The notes beneath the pieces are model-generated. The model made no database searches and was not told the origin of the DNA. It saw only the letters and a list, made by a program, of their open reading frames with translations. Source: a virus. Taken from it: a stretch of DNA of 29,267 nucleotides. Each line of letters opens with the position of its first letter. Positions within the stretch are counted from its first letter, which is position 1. The translations under genes and the position numbers were made by a program. This document shows, piece by piece, positions 21,853 through 28,496 of this stretch. The DNA is taken from positions 1 through 29,267 of the IMG/VR virus record IMGVR_UViG_3300020442_001789. The stretch is one strand, 5' to 3'.

Positions 21853-21991
21853 GGTCGTCAAATGGGTCATCAAGTCCTTCGTTTGCAAAGAATCCTCGAT
21901 AGACACCATAAGCAGCAATCAACACGGTGATAACCATAATGGAAATCGGAAACGTGATGTTGGGGTCAAAGTTGTAATGGGGAATCATCAT
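21842..21991 (-). CDS. psbN-like: PsbN-like small membrane protein (49 aa)
   Basis: A 49-codon ORF starts at ATG 21991, overlapping the gp44 stop as ATGA, and ends at 21842 inside the methyltransferase start. The product has a membrane helix (FPISIMVITVLIAAYGVY) and an acidic tail EGLDDPFDDHDD. Cyanobacterial PsbN, a small thylakoid protein needed for photosystem II assembly, has a single helix followed by a Tyr-containing turn and ends LRDPFEEHGD, so both layout and tail match. The leader before the helix (MMIPHYNFDPNIT) is longer than in PsbN. This is the best hint in the window of a photosynthesis-related function. The likeness is by eye over a short chain. Confidence 0.65.
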   Translation of the reverse strand: MMIPHYNFDPNITFPISIMVITVLIAAYGVYRGFFANEGLDDPFDDHDD

Positions 21992-22935
21992 TTGAATTCA
22001 CACCTCATCATAATTTCAGTCATAAATGCAACCAGATTAATCTCTTGGTCCACAACAAAGGCAGATTTGTATTGATACTCAGCAATCACTAGCACTGCCT
22101 CGGGGATAGTGTTACCTTTGAGGTAATTGTATAGATTATCATACACTTTGCGCATGATGTCAATAGGTTCGTTGTCCATATTCTGATTGACCCACTTCTT
22201 CATGGCAGTAAACTCTTTATTCTTGAGATACTGCATCAGGTTACTGATTTGAATGTCATTACTGGCACCAAGAATGCCGACATCAATCTTACCTGTAGAA
22301 GAATATCGTTGCAACTCATTAAGAGTGCGTCGAAAATCAGGGAAATACTTCTGGACAACCTCAGCAACTACCTTAGGTTCGTAATCAACATTCTCCTCCT
22401 CAAGAATCTCCTTGACTCTACCAAAGAATCCTGCAGCAAGCGCAGGTTTGTCCTGTGATGCAGTCGAGAAGTCCACCACAGAGCATCGAGAGTGCAGTGG
22501 AGAGATGATTTTGTTTTTGTAGTTGCAGGTGAAGATGAATCTACAATTCTTTTGAAACTCCTCCATGCAGGCACGTAGGAGCAGTTGCACGTCAGGGGTG
22601 GTGTTGTCTGCCTCATCGATGATAATGACCTTGTGGGGTGCTGTAGAGGTGAGAGAGACTGTAGAAGCATAGACCTTTGCCTGATTCCTCACAGTGTCTA
22701 GGAAGCGTCCCTCATCGGACCCATTGATAACCAGACAGTCAGTCCCCAACTCTTCACACAGTGCCTTAGCAACCGTGGTTTTACCCACACCTGCAGTGCC
22801 TGCCAATAGAAGGTTGGGAATCTCACCCTGCTCTAGAAATCCTTGGAAAATTCTACGTGTCGCATCAGGCAGAATACATTCATCAATTTTCTTGGGGCGA
22901 TACTTTTCAACCCAGAGAAACAACTTATCAGACAT
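21988..22935 (-). CDS. 44: Clamp loader large subunit gp44 (AAA+)
   Basis: The 315-aa ATPase forms the clamp-loader motor that opens and places gp45. It starts at 22935 (MSDKLFLWVEKYRPKKIDEC). KYRPK is the family's entry signature. Walker A is GTAGVGKT (46-53), Walker B is IIIDEAD (104-110), sensor 1 is TCN (136-138), and SRC (149-151) carries the arginine finger. The 5' end overlaps the preceding oxygenase by 8 nt and its stop overlaps the PsbN-like ORF by 4 nt. The start at 23010 would read deep into the oxygenase gene and is rejected. Confidence 0.95.
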   Translation of the reverse strand: MSDKLFLWVEKYRPKKIDECILPDATRRIFQGFLEQGEIPNLLLAGTAGVGKTTVAKALCEELGTDCLVINGSDEGRFLDTVRNQAKVYASTVSLTSTAPHKVIIIDEADNTTPDVQLLLRACMEEFQKNCRFIFTCNYKNKIISPLHSRCSVVDFSTASQDKPALAAGFFGRVKEILEEENVDYEPKVVAEVVQKYFPDFRRTLNELQRYSSTGKIDVGILGASNDIQISNLMQYLKNKEFTAMKKWVNQNMDNEPIDIMRKVYDNLYNYLKGNTIPEAVLVIAEYQYKSAFVVDQEINLVAFMTEIMMRCEFK

Positions 22936-23434
22936 CGTAGTTAGAGTTAATAATAATTCGATTCGGATGGTAACTTGGTGACATACCATTGTGGACAATG
23001 GTGCCATCAAATACTACCACACGATTTGCTTTAGGGCAAACACGCATATCATTGATAATGGTGTCGCCATCACTGTCATTCACATAATAGACTGCAGAAT
23101 AGTGCGGTCCATCCATATCAATGTGAGGTTGATGCTCTAGAGGAGTTGGATGATACAGTGTCATATCCAACCGTGCTCTCAGGATTCTAGGAGACTTCAG
23201 ATAATCCTGTATCTGAAACAATAAAGGCATCACCAATGACTTCAGTGGTGATTGCTCGATATAGTCATCATGATGTATGAGCATGTGACTAAATCCTTGC
23301 ATACCTAACTCAGGTATACCCTCTCTCTTTGAGATATTATCCTGATAAAACCACTCCATCCTATTACTACCCACATAGTCAAGCAACTCGTGGTGATAGG
23401 ATGGAGTGAGAAAGTCATCTAAGACTTCAATCAA
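22928..23434 (-). CDS. 2-oxoglutarate/Fe(II) oxygenase
   Basis: The 168-aa protein contains HID at 104-106 in EHQPHIDMDGPHYSAVYYV, a GDTII strand, and H148 in VVVFDGTIVHNGMSP. R159 in PNRIIINSNYDV would bind 2-oxoglutarate. All triad residues are present in a short domain. It lies between gp45 and gp44 and overlaps both (4 and 8 nt), so it shares their transcript. Cyanophages commonly carry such genes between replication genes. Substrate unknown. Confidence 0.83.
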   Translation of the reverse strand: MIEVLDDFLTPSYHHELLDYVGSNRMEWFYQDNISKREGIPELGMQGFSHMLIHHDDYIEQSPLKSLVMPLLFQIQDYLKSPRILRARLDMTLYHPTPLEHQPHIDMDGPHYSAVYYVNDSDGDTIINDMRVCPKANRVVVFDGTIVHNGMSPSYHPNRIIINSNYDV

Positions 23435-24144
23435 GGTTCGAGAGCGATGTAGTAGTTGAGTGAGGAGTGAGTTACACTAGAGAAGTTGGCGATATTCTTC
23501 TTACTAATGCATACATGGTAACTACCTTCAGCAAGTTTGAGATTCTCAACCTTGAAGCAGTAGCAGAAGTTACGACGCTCAGGTGTAACGTTGCCAGGAT
23601 TCTCAAATACTACCTTACGAAGAGGCAATGAGAATACGTTAGACGTATCATTTTTCTTGTCCTTCACACAGACACTATACTCACCCTCATAACCATAGAT
23701 GCAGAGGTCTTCCACACCATAGATACGTGCTGCCTGCATCAACTGAGTGATGTCTGCCTGAGGGAGGTCAAAGTGAATCTCCTTATCAGGAAGGTCAGGG
23801 TTGAAGTCAGGGACAGTCGGGATGATATCGGGGTCACTGTAGTAGAAAGTGGTCTTACCCTTAGACTCTTCATCATAGATGACAACTTTCTTGTCATCGG
23901 GGAAGAAAAGCATAGGAGTCTTAAACAGTGACACTGCACCAAGGAAGAGTGGCAGGTCATAGATTGCCATCTGCTCAGGAATATACTCCTTGATGTCAGT
24001 CAGAGAGATGATGTTTTTATTGACTGAAATAGTATCAATAAATTTACCCTCCTTGATAACAATAGACTTGTTAATCTGAGCAAAGTTACGCAGGAAATCA
24101 ATAGTTTGCTTGCTCAGTTTGATATTGCGTGGTGCTTCTTGCAT
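23431..24144 (-). CDS. 45: Sliding clamp gp45
   Basis: The 237-aa protein forms the trimeric ring that holds the polymerase on DNA and, in T4-like phages, activates late transcription. Two repeated halves of a clamp fold are visible, the first starting MQEAPRNIKLSKQTIDFLRN and continuing through NIISLTDIKEYIPEQMAIYD, the second around DLPQADITQLMQAARIYGVE. The C-terminus (HSSLNYYIALEP) contains the typical strand end. T4 gp45 is 228 aa. It starts 2 nt after the DUF3310-like gene and overlaps the following oxygenase by 4 nt. Confidence 0.93.
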   Translation of the reverse strand: MQEAPRNIKLSKQTIDFLRNFAQINKSIVIKEGKFIDTISVNKNIISLTDIKEYIPEQMAIYDLPLFLGAVSLFKTPMLFFPDDKKVVIYDEESKGKTTFYYSDPDIIPTVPDFNPDLPDKEIHFDLPQADITQLMQAARIYGVEDLCIYGYEGEYSVCVKDKKNDTSNVFSLPLRKVVFENPGNVTPERRNFCYCFKVENLKLAEGSYHVCISKKNIANFSSVTHSSLNYYIALEP

Positions 24145-24146
24145 AA

Positions 24147-24434
24147 TTATTGAGGATAAGTTTCAGTGGTGGAATGTTTGTCGTTGAAGTGCATCAACAG
24201 CACTGCATAGTGTAGCACCTTCATGATGTCACGTCGAGCAGTGCCTTTTCTATCATAGCGTGAAGCATACTTTAGGATATTACTCCTGCAGAATGCTTCA
24301 CCATCGCCACATGCTTCAATCAAGTCTAGTGTTTGAAAACCATCATTTGAATAATGCTGATTGTATGTGGAGGTGATGTAATCTCTCACCTCCGCTAGAA
24401 TCTCTTCTTCGTTATACTTCATAGCATGTGGCAT
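24147..24434 (-). CDS. DUF3310-like small protein (95 aa)
   Basis: The 95-aa product has CRSNILKYASRYDRKGTARRDI (residues 49-70), the NxxKY-RY-KG pattern of DUF3310/SaV-like phage proteins, followed by a helix VLHYAVLLMHFND. The group is common in phages and has been annotated loosely as nucleotide-kinase-related, without proof. The start could be at 24434 or at the internal ATG 24422 (MKYNEEEIL), which leaves the conserved part intact. It lies 17 nt after the CobS-like gene start of its message and directly precedes gp45 by 2 nt. Confidence 0.72.
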   Translation of the reverse strand: MPHAMKYNEEEILAEVRDYITSTYNQHYSNDGFQTLDLIEACGDGEAFCRSNILKYASRYDRKGTARRDIMKVLHYAVLLMHFNDKHSTTETYPQ

Positions 24435-24451
24435 AGTAACAATTAATTGTA

Positions 24452-25528
24452 TCAGGAAGCGAGGATGTTGTCAAGGTCCACTTCAGAATCAATTTTGTCA
24501 TACAACTCAAGGAAGGATTGCTTAGTCTCATCATCGAAACGGTTGAGGCAAACTTTGATTGCCTTCACACGGTCAGAGAAGATGCTGTATGCACGGATGA
24601 TGTGCACAAGACGACGAGTAGAGATGACTTCATCAACACCACCATCCTTGAAAGTCTTACGGATAATCTCTGCCCATGCAACAAGGTTGTTAATGTAAAC
24701 ATCGTCACAGCAATCCAACTCTGCACAGTAGTTGTGGAGCATCTTGACTTCAGTCTTAGCAGTAGGATACTCCTGCTCAAAGGTTACGGGGAAACGCTCA
24801 AGGAATGCTTCATTAAGCACGTTGGTGCCGATGAAACGACCGTCGTCACTACCCTTACCTTTGGTGTTAGCAGTAGCGAAGACGTTGAAACCTGCAGCAG
24901 GAGTCACCTGACGACCAATCTTCTTAAGGAAGACACCCTTACCTTCAAGGATAGACTGCAGACAGAGAATCTTGTTAGATGCAAGGTCAATCTCGTCAAG
25001 CAGCAGGACAGCACCACGCTCAAGTGCTTCAATCACAGGACCATTGTGCCATACAGTCTCACCGTTGACAAGACGGAAACCACCGATAAGGTCATCCTCG
25101 TCAGTTTCGATGGTGATGTTGACACGAATCAACTCACGACCGAGTTGTGCACATGCCTGCTCTACACCGAGAGTCTTTCCGTTACCAGACAGACCAGTGA
25201 TGAATGTAGGGTAGTAAATTTTAGATTGGATAACCTTCTTGATGTCGGAGAAGTTGCCGAAAGCAACAAAGTTAGGGTCCTTAGAAGGAATAAGTGATTC
25301 AGTCTGCTTCACTACAGTCTCAAGTTGCTCACGCACTTCCTGCACAGAGAGATTCCACTTGCCGATACCTGCCTTGTAATCCTTAAGACGCTTTTTAACA
25401 GTAGCGAAGGAGCAAGCAAAGTGGTCTGCAGCACCAAGCAATTCTTTTGTGCCAACTTGCTCTCCATGAGCATTAGTAAGATAGTCTACGAGTTGGTCAG
25501 TGGTCACGGGGTGTGCTGCAAAAGTCAT
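24452..25528 (-). CDS. cobS: CobS-like AAA+ ATPase (MoxR-type)
   Basis: The 358-aa ATPase, started at 25528 (MTFAAHPVTTDQLVDYL), is the cyanophage protein usually named CobS after the cobaltochelatase subunit. Walker A is GLSGNGKT (112-119), Walker B is LLLDEID (175-181), sensor 1 ATAN is at 218-221, and the Arg in LERFPVTF (about 245) is the arginine finger. A helical N-terminal domain covers about the first 100 residues. AAA+ proteins of this kind pair with VWA proteins; the large VWA gene lies two genes upstream on the same strand. Whether it takes part in cobalt insertion is not shown by sequence; remodelling of another target is equally possible. Confidence 0.85.
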   Translation of the reverse strand: MTFAAHPVTTDQLVDYLTNAHGEQVGTKELLGAADHFACSFATVKKRLKDYKAGIGKWNLSVQEVREQLETVVKQTESLIPSKDPNFVAFGNFSDIKKVIQSKIYYPTFITGLSGNGKTLGVEQACAQLGRELIRVNITIETDEDDLIGGFRLVNGETVWHNGPVIEALERGAVLLLDEIDLASNKILCLQSILEGKGVFLKKIGRQVTPAAGFNVFATANTKGKGSDDGRFIGTNVLNEAFLERFPVTFEQEYPTAKTEVKMLHNYCAELDCCDDVYINNLVAWAEIIRKTFKDGGVDEVISTRRLVHIIRAYSIFSDRVKAIKVCLNRFDDETKQSFLELYDKIDSEVDLDNILAS

Positions 25529-25555
25529 GAGTGTTTCTTTGTTGTGTATACATGT

Positions 25556-25561
25556 ATTATA
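25556..25561 (-). promoter_or_regulatory. Possible -10 (TATAAT) before the CobS-like gene
   Basis: TATAAT on the minus strand ends 28 nt before the ATG at 25528, at the 3' end of the upstream gene. No convincing -35 box is present at 16-18 nt. It would give a 20-nt leader. Confidence 0.3.
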
Positions 25562-26093
25562 CACACACCTGAGCGGAATAGTAGTCCAACCATGACGGTT
25601 TTCTATCTGGCACACGCAGGTAGTTGTCCTTTACCCATGGTTTACTAGCAACATAACGCTTGTAAGCTTCAATGGTATCAATGGATGTGTCGTATTTCCA
25701 CTCGTCAGGCATTGCCCTAGCGAATGGTGTATGTTTGTCAGGACATCCCCACTGATACAAATATCCTGCTAGACGGATACTTCTCTCACATGAGTGTTTT
25801 TTATCATATCTGTATGTATATTCCTCACATAGAGAAATACCATGCTGAATTAACCATTGAATGTTATGGTCAGATTCAGCAACCCATTTCGTACATGGGT
25901 GATTGCGGAAGGCACCCTTCTCCGTTTTGTAAGGAGTGCCATCCGCTTTGAATACTTTGCCTATATTGTGATACCAAGGAGAGTATACAATGCTGAGCAT
26001 TTGACAGCACTCCAGTGGCATTTTGACAATGTGTTTGTCTGGTAATTGGTGTGCAGATAGCGTAGGGTCGTCATCTACAGTGAAGATATTCAT
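25557..26093 (-). CDS. Conserved phage protein with DKH motif (178 aa)
   Basis: The 178-aa product opens MNIFTVDDDPTLSAHQLPDK and continues HIVKMPLECCQMLS, then RNHPCTKWVAESDHNIQWL, LCEEYTYRYDKKHSCERS and a conserved Trp/Pro-rich end. The DKH(V)xKM...NHPxxxW...EYxxRYxKxH pattern is a widespread phage family of unknown function. It reminds me of the layout of pyrimidine-dimer glycosylase-like proteins, but the link is weak. Candidate active residues are D19, K20, H21, H65 and W70. Its start overlaps the 27-aa ORF stop as ATGA and it ends 28 nt before the CobS-like gene. Confidence 0.7.
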   Translation of the reverse strand: MNIFTVDDDPTLSAHQLPDKHIVKMPLECCQMLSIVYSPWYHNIGKVFKADGTPYKTEKGAFRNHPCTKWVAESDHNIQWLIQHGISLCEEYTYRYDKKHSCERSIRLAGYLYQWGCPDKHTPFARAMPDEWKYDTSIDTIEAYKRYVASKPWVKDNYLRVPDRKPSWLDYYSAQVCV

Positions 26094-26173
26094 TTCTTGA
26101 ATACTCCCAATCTAGCAAGGATGTAGATTGAGAGTGATGTCCAGAAAATAACTTCCAAACCGATGTTATTCAT
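26090..26173 (-). CDS. Tiny membrane protein (27 aa), coupled on both sides
   Basis: ATG 26173 overlaps the stop of the VWA gene as ATGA, and its own TGA overlaps the next ATG in the same way. The 27 residues, starting MNNIGLEVIFW and ending RLGVFKK, form a single membrane helix with a basic end. The two exact couplings and the lack of any other use for the 76-nt gap favour a real gene. Size and layout recall small photosystem or cytochrome subunits, but I see no match. Confidence 0.5.
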   Translation of the reverse strand: MNNIGLEVIFWTSLSIYILARLGVFKK

Positions 26174-28326
26174 GCAATTTGCTCGATAAATGAGGAGAGA
26201 ATCCTCTTGTTGTTTGCTTTACTCTTGAGAGACTTAGTGAATGCTCTCTTGATGTCTGCTTTGGAATCACTCTTAGGGATGAAATCTACCTCGTCGTTAA
26301 GACCAGTAGAAGAGATGAAGTAGTGACGTTGATATCCACCGAAGGGGACTTCACATGCTTTAGTCTTCTTCCATTCTGATGTGATTTTTTGCATCTTGTC
26401 ATCTTCAACAAAGTCTCTGATGACAGACATAATCTCACGAGTCTGTCCGATACGGAATCCTAGGAAGTTACACTGAGGAAACCTTCCCTTTAGATAGCGT
26501 AGCATGGAATGAGTGGTCTGTCTATAGTTATCGACAGAATATGTGCGACCAGTCTTACGGTCACGAAGCATAGTGTTATGCCTCCATGATGTTGCAGAAA
26601 TTCTTGTCTCACCATTCCACTCACTCTTCTGCCATACACGTGAATACTGTGCTTCACCGTCAGTCAGAATAGATACGTGACACTTCTCAACACCATGCTT
26701 TGCTTTGAAGTCTGGGATAACAGTCTGCAGACAAGCAAGAGTCTCATTAAGAGGTGTGCCTGAAAGACTCAAGTGACCTGGCACATAGTGAGTAGTAGGC
26801 ACCTTAGCACCCTCAGGTTGCATCCAAGAAACTTGATTCCTGTGTGCATACATCATGCAGATACGATAGAGATACAGGCATGACTTGTCAAACTCTTGAT
26901 TGTTTTGGTCACTGTTGACAAAATTCATCATGAAGAAATTCCAAGGCACATAGAATGTGCCCTCGCGACCTGACTGCTCATCCCTCCAGTCTTTATCTGT
27001 AGGCATGAAGTGTGTATCTTGAGTGAAAGCATACACACTGAATGGAATACCAGACTTACGGCAGAAGAAACAAAGTGAAAGGAGTTGCTTAACAGTGTCA
27101 AACAGACAATCAACCATACTTCCAGACCAGTCAAGGATAAAAATCAAACCGTGATTCTTACCGTCAGGTGTGACAGTTACTTTCTTGAAGATATCTTCAT
27201 TGAATTTGTATGTGTGCAACTTAGAAGTATCAAGGACACCAGTCTTAGAGATAGAAGCACGTGCATATGCTGCAGCAGACTTCTTCATCTCAAACTCTTT
27301 AGAAAGGTATGCAACTTCACGTTGATTACCACGCTTCCACTCACGGTATGATGCATCAACATCGGTCCAGTCAGGACCACCCATGAAGAATTCATCTTTC
27401 TCGTCAGTGAAACGCGCAGCACCCCAGTATTCTTCAGTCATTCTGTTGATTTTATCAGGAGAAACAACCACGTGGTTGAGGTCAACCTTGTCAATCTCCA
27501 TGTAGTGAGTGACATTCCAAGACTCAGTGCTAGTTTCCTGCTGAAGACGGTCAGCAAAGGACTGGTCAGTAATTGAATCTAGGTCAGACTGCTCACCACC
27601 TGACTGCTCATAAGAAGGAGTCTCAAGGTCAGCGGGGTCGTTTTCTTTCTTCTCTTCTTTATCACCTTCACCCTTCTCATCAATCTCCTGTGGGAGGTTA
27701 TCATCACTTTTCTTTTGTGATGTAGGAGTAGTGCCTGCATCATTGGTGTTACCCTCGACAGGAGCAGGAATCTGCTTGCTCTGTTGCTGTTTGGAATACT
27801 CGTAAATAGCACGAGCAGACTCTACTGCATCCTCAAATGTCTCAGCAGCGCCCACAGCGTCTCTGAGGACAATCTCCTCGTCATTAAAAGGCATCATGAT
27901 ATATGCACCAATCTTAAAGTAGAGGTTTACTCGGTCGATAAGATTGAGTTTGTTAGTATCTGTATCTTTTACAGAGAAGAAGTCTCTCTCATGTAGTTGA
28001 CTATAACCTTGGAAGAAGTCTTTAGTAAGACCTGGAAACTTACGTTTCATTAGTTTCTCAATACGTGCATCCTCTGTGATGTTGACGTAAGATTTTGGGA
28101 GGTCAGTCTCTAGGAATCCCCAGTCATCTGCGGGTGTAAAGAGTGCGTGACCGACTTCGTGACCTACGAGCATGTCGTATACACGACCTGATACTTGCCA
28201 GATGGGAAGAGTCAAGACACGACGCTCAACGTCGAAGGATGCGGTCTCAACAATCTTGTGCTCAACAACAAGATTTTCAGTAGCGAGGAGTCTGGCGAGG
28301 TTACCTTTGATTTCTTGTTGAGTCAT
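26170..28326 (-). CDS. VWA-domain protein with HExxH metallopeptidase motif (CobT-like)
   Basis: The 718-aa protein joins two functional regions. Near the N-terminus HEVGH (56-60) lies 26 residues before NITEDARIE (82-90), the layout of zinc metallopeptidases in which the Glu of EDxR gives a third ligand. Residues about 185-260 are acidic and Ser/Gln-rich, probably a flexible linker. The VWA domain begins around GLIFILDWSGSM (393-404), with the DxSxS metal-ion site at 399-403, and continues to VSILTDGEAQ. Cyanophage homologues are called CobT or a VWA peptidase. The CobS-like AAA+ partner lies downstream. The likely complex is ATPase plus VWA adaptor with a protease or chelatase function. No membrane segment is seen. 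Confidence 0.85.
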   Translation of the reverse strand: MTQQEIKGNLARLLATENLVVEHKIVETASFDVERRVLTLPIWQVSGRVYDMLVGHEVGHALFTPADDWGFLETDLPKSYVNITEDARIEKLMKRKFPGLTKDFFQGYSQLHERDFFSVKDTDTNKLNLIDRVNLYFKIGAYIMMPFNDEEIVLRDAVGAAETFEDAVESARAIYEYSKQQQSKQIPAPVEGNTNDAGTTPTSQKKSDDNLPQEIDEKGEGDKEEKKENDPADLETPSYEQSGGEQSDLDSITDQSFADRLQQETSTESWNVTHYMEIDKVDLNHVVVSPDKINRMTEEYWGAARFTDEKDEFFMGGPDWTDVDASYREWKRGNQREVAYLSKEFEMKKSAAAYARASISKTGVLDTSKLHTYKFNEDIFKKVTVTPDGKNHGLIFILDWSGSMVDCLFDTVKQLLSLCFFCRKSGIPFSVYAFTQDTHFMPTDKDWRDEQSGREGTFYVPWNFFMMNFVNSDQNNQEFDKSCLYLYRICMMYAHRNQVSWMQPEGAKVPTTHYVPGHLSLSGTPLNETLACLQTVIPDFKAKHGVEKCHVSILTDGEAQYSRVWQKSEWNGETRISATSWRHNTMLRDRKTGRTYSVDNYRQTTHSMLRYLKGRFPQCNFLGFRIGQTREIMSVIRDFVEDDKMQKITSEWKKTKACEVPFGGYQRHYFISSTGLNDEVDFIPKSDSKADIKRAFTKSLKSKANNKRILSSFIEQIA

Positions 28327-28496
28327 GGGTTATTCGTTTGTATACACATACTATAATACGAAACCCTCCGCTTGGGAGGGTTGAGTAGACACTTCTTCAA
28401 GTGGCTCCGTCTGGCACGTGCCTGTCGTAGTGCTTGTGGTTTTAGGTGGCGCTTCGCTTCCTTCTTGGAATGGTGCTGCCAGTTAGGGACTTTCAT
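28323..28496 (-). CDS. Very basic small ORF (57 aa) between gp46 and the VWA gene
   Basis: A frame starts at ATG 28496, overlapping the gp46 stop by 14 nt, and ends in a TGA overlapping the VWA start as ATGA. The product begins MKVPNWQHHSKKEAKRHLK and is loaded with Lys, Arg and His (QARARRSHLKK, PPKRRVS), so it could bind nucleic acid. The opposite reading is that the frame is open by chance, because a GC-rich hairpin lies inside it (28362-28382) and no family is recognised. Confidence 0.45.
   Translation of the reverse strand: MKVPNWQHHSKKEAKRHLKPQALRQARARRSHLKKCLLNPPKRRVSYYSMCIQTNNP
28362..28382 (-). terminator. GC-rich hairpin, possible terminator
   Basis: The minus strand reads AACCCTCC, a 5-nt loop, GGAGGGTT, then TCGTATTATAG. 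The stem is eight perfect pairs but only a short U tract follows, so termination is uncertain. A TATTATAG stretch just after it could be a -10 box for the VWA gene. It lies inside the basic 57-aa frame. Confidence 0.4.

Noticed and set aside
24518-25297. A 259-codon open frame on the plus strand opposite the CobS-like gene
   Set aside because: It lies entirely antisense to a well-conserved AAA+ ATPase, has no ribosome binding site or recognisable domain, and its composition reflects codon use of the minus strand.
26170-28326. Naming the VWA protein a true cobaltochelatase subunit
   Set aside because: The VWA domain alone is not diagnostic, the HEVGH peptidase layout points elsewhere, and no chelatase large subunit is in the window.
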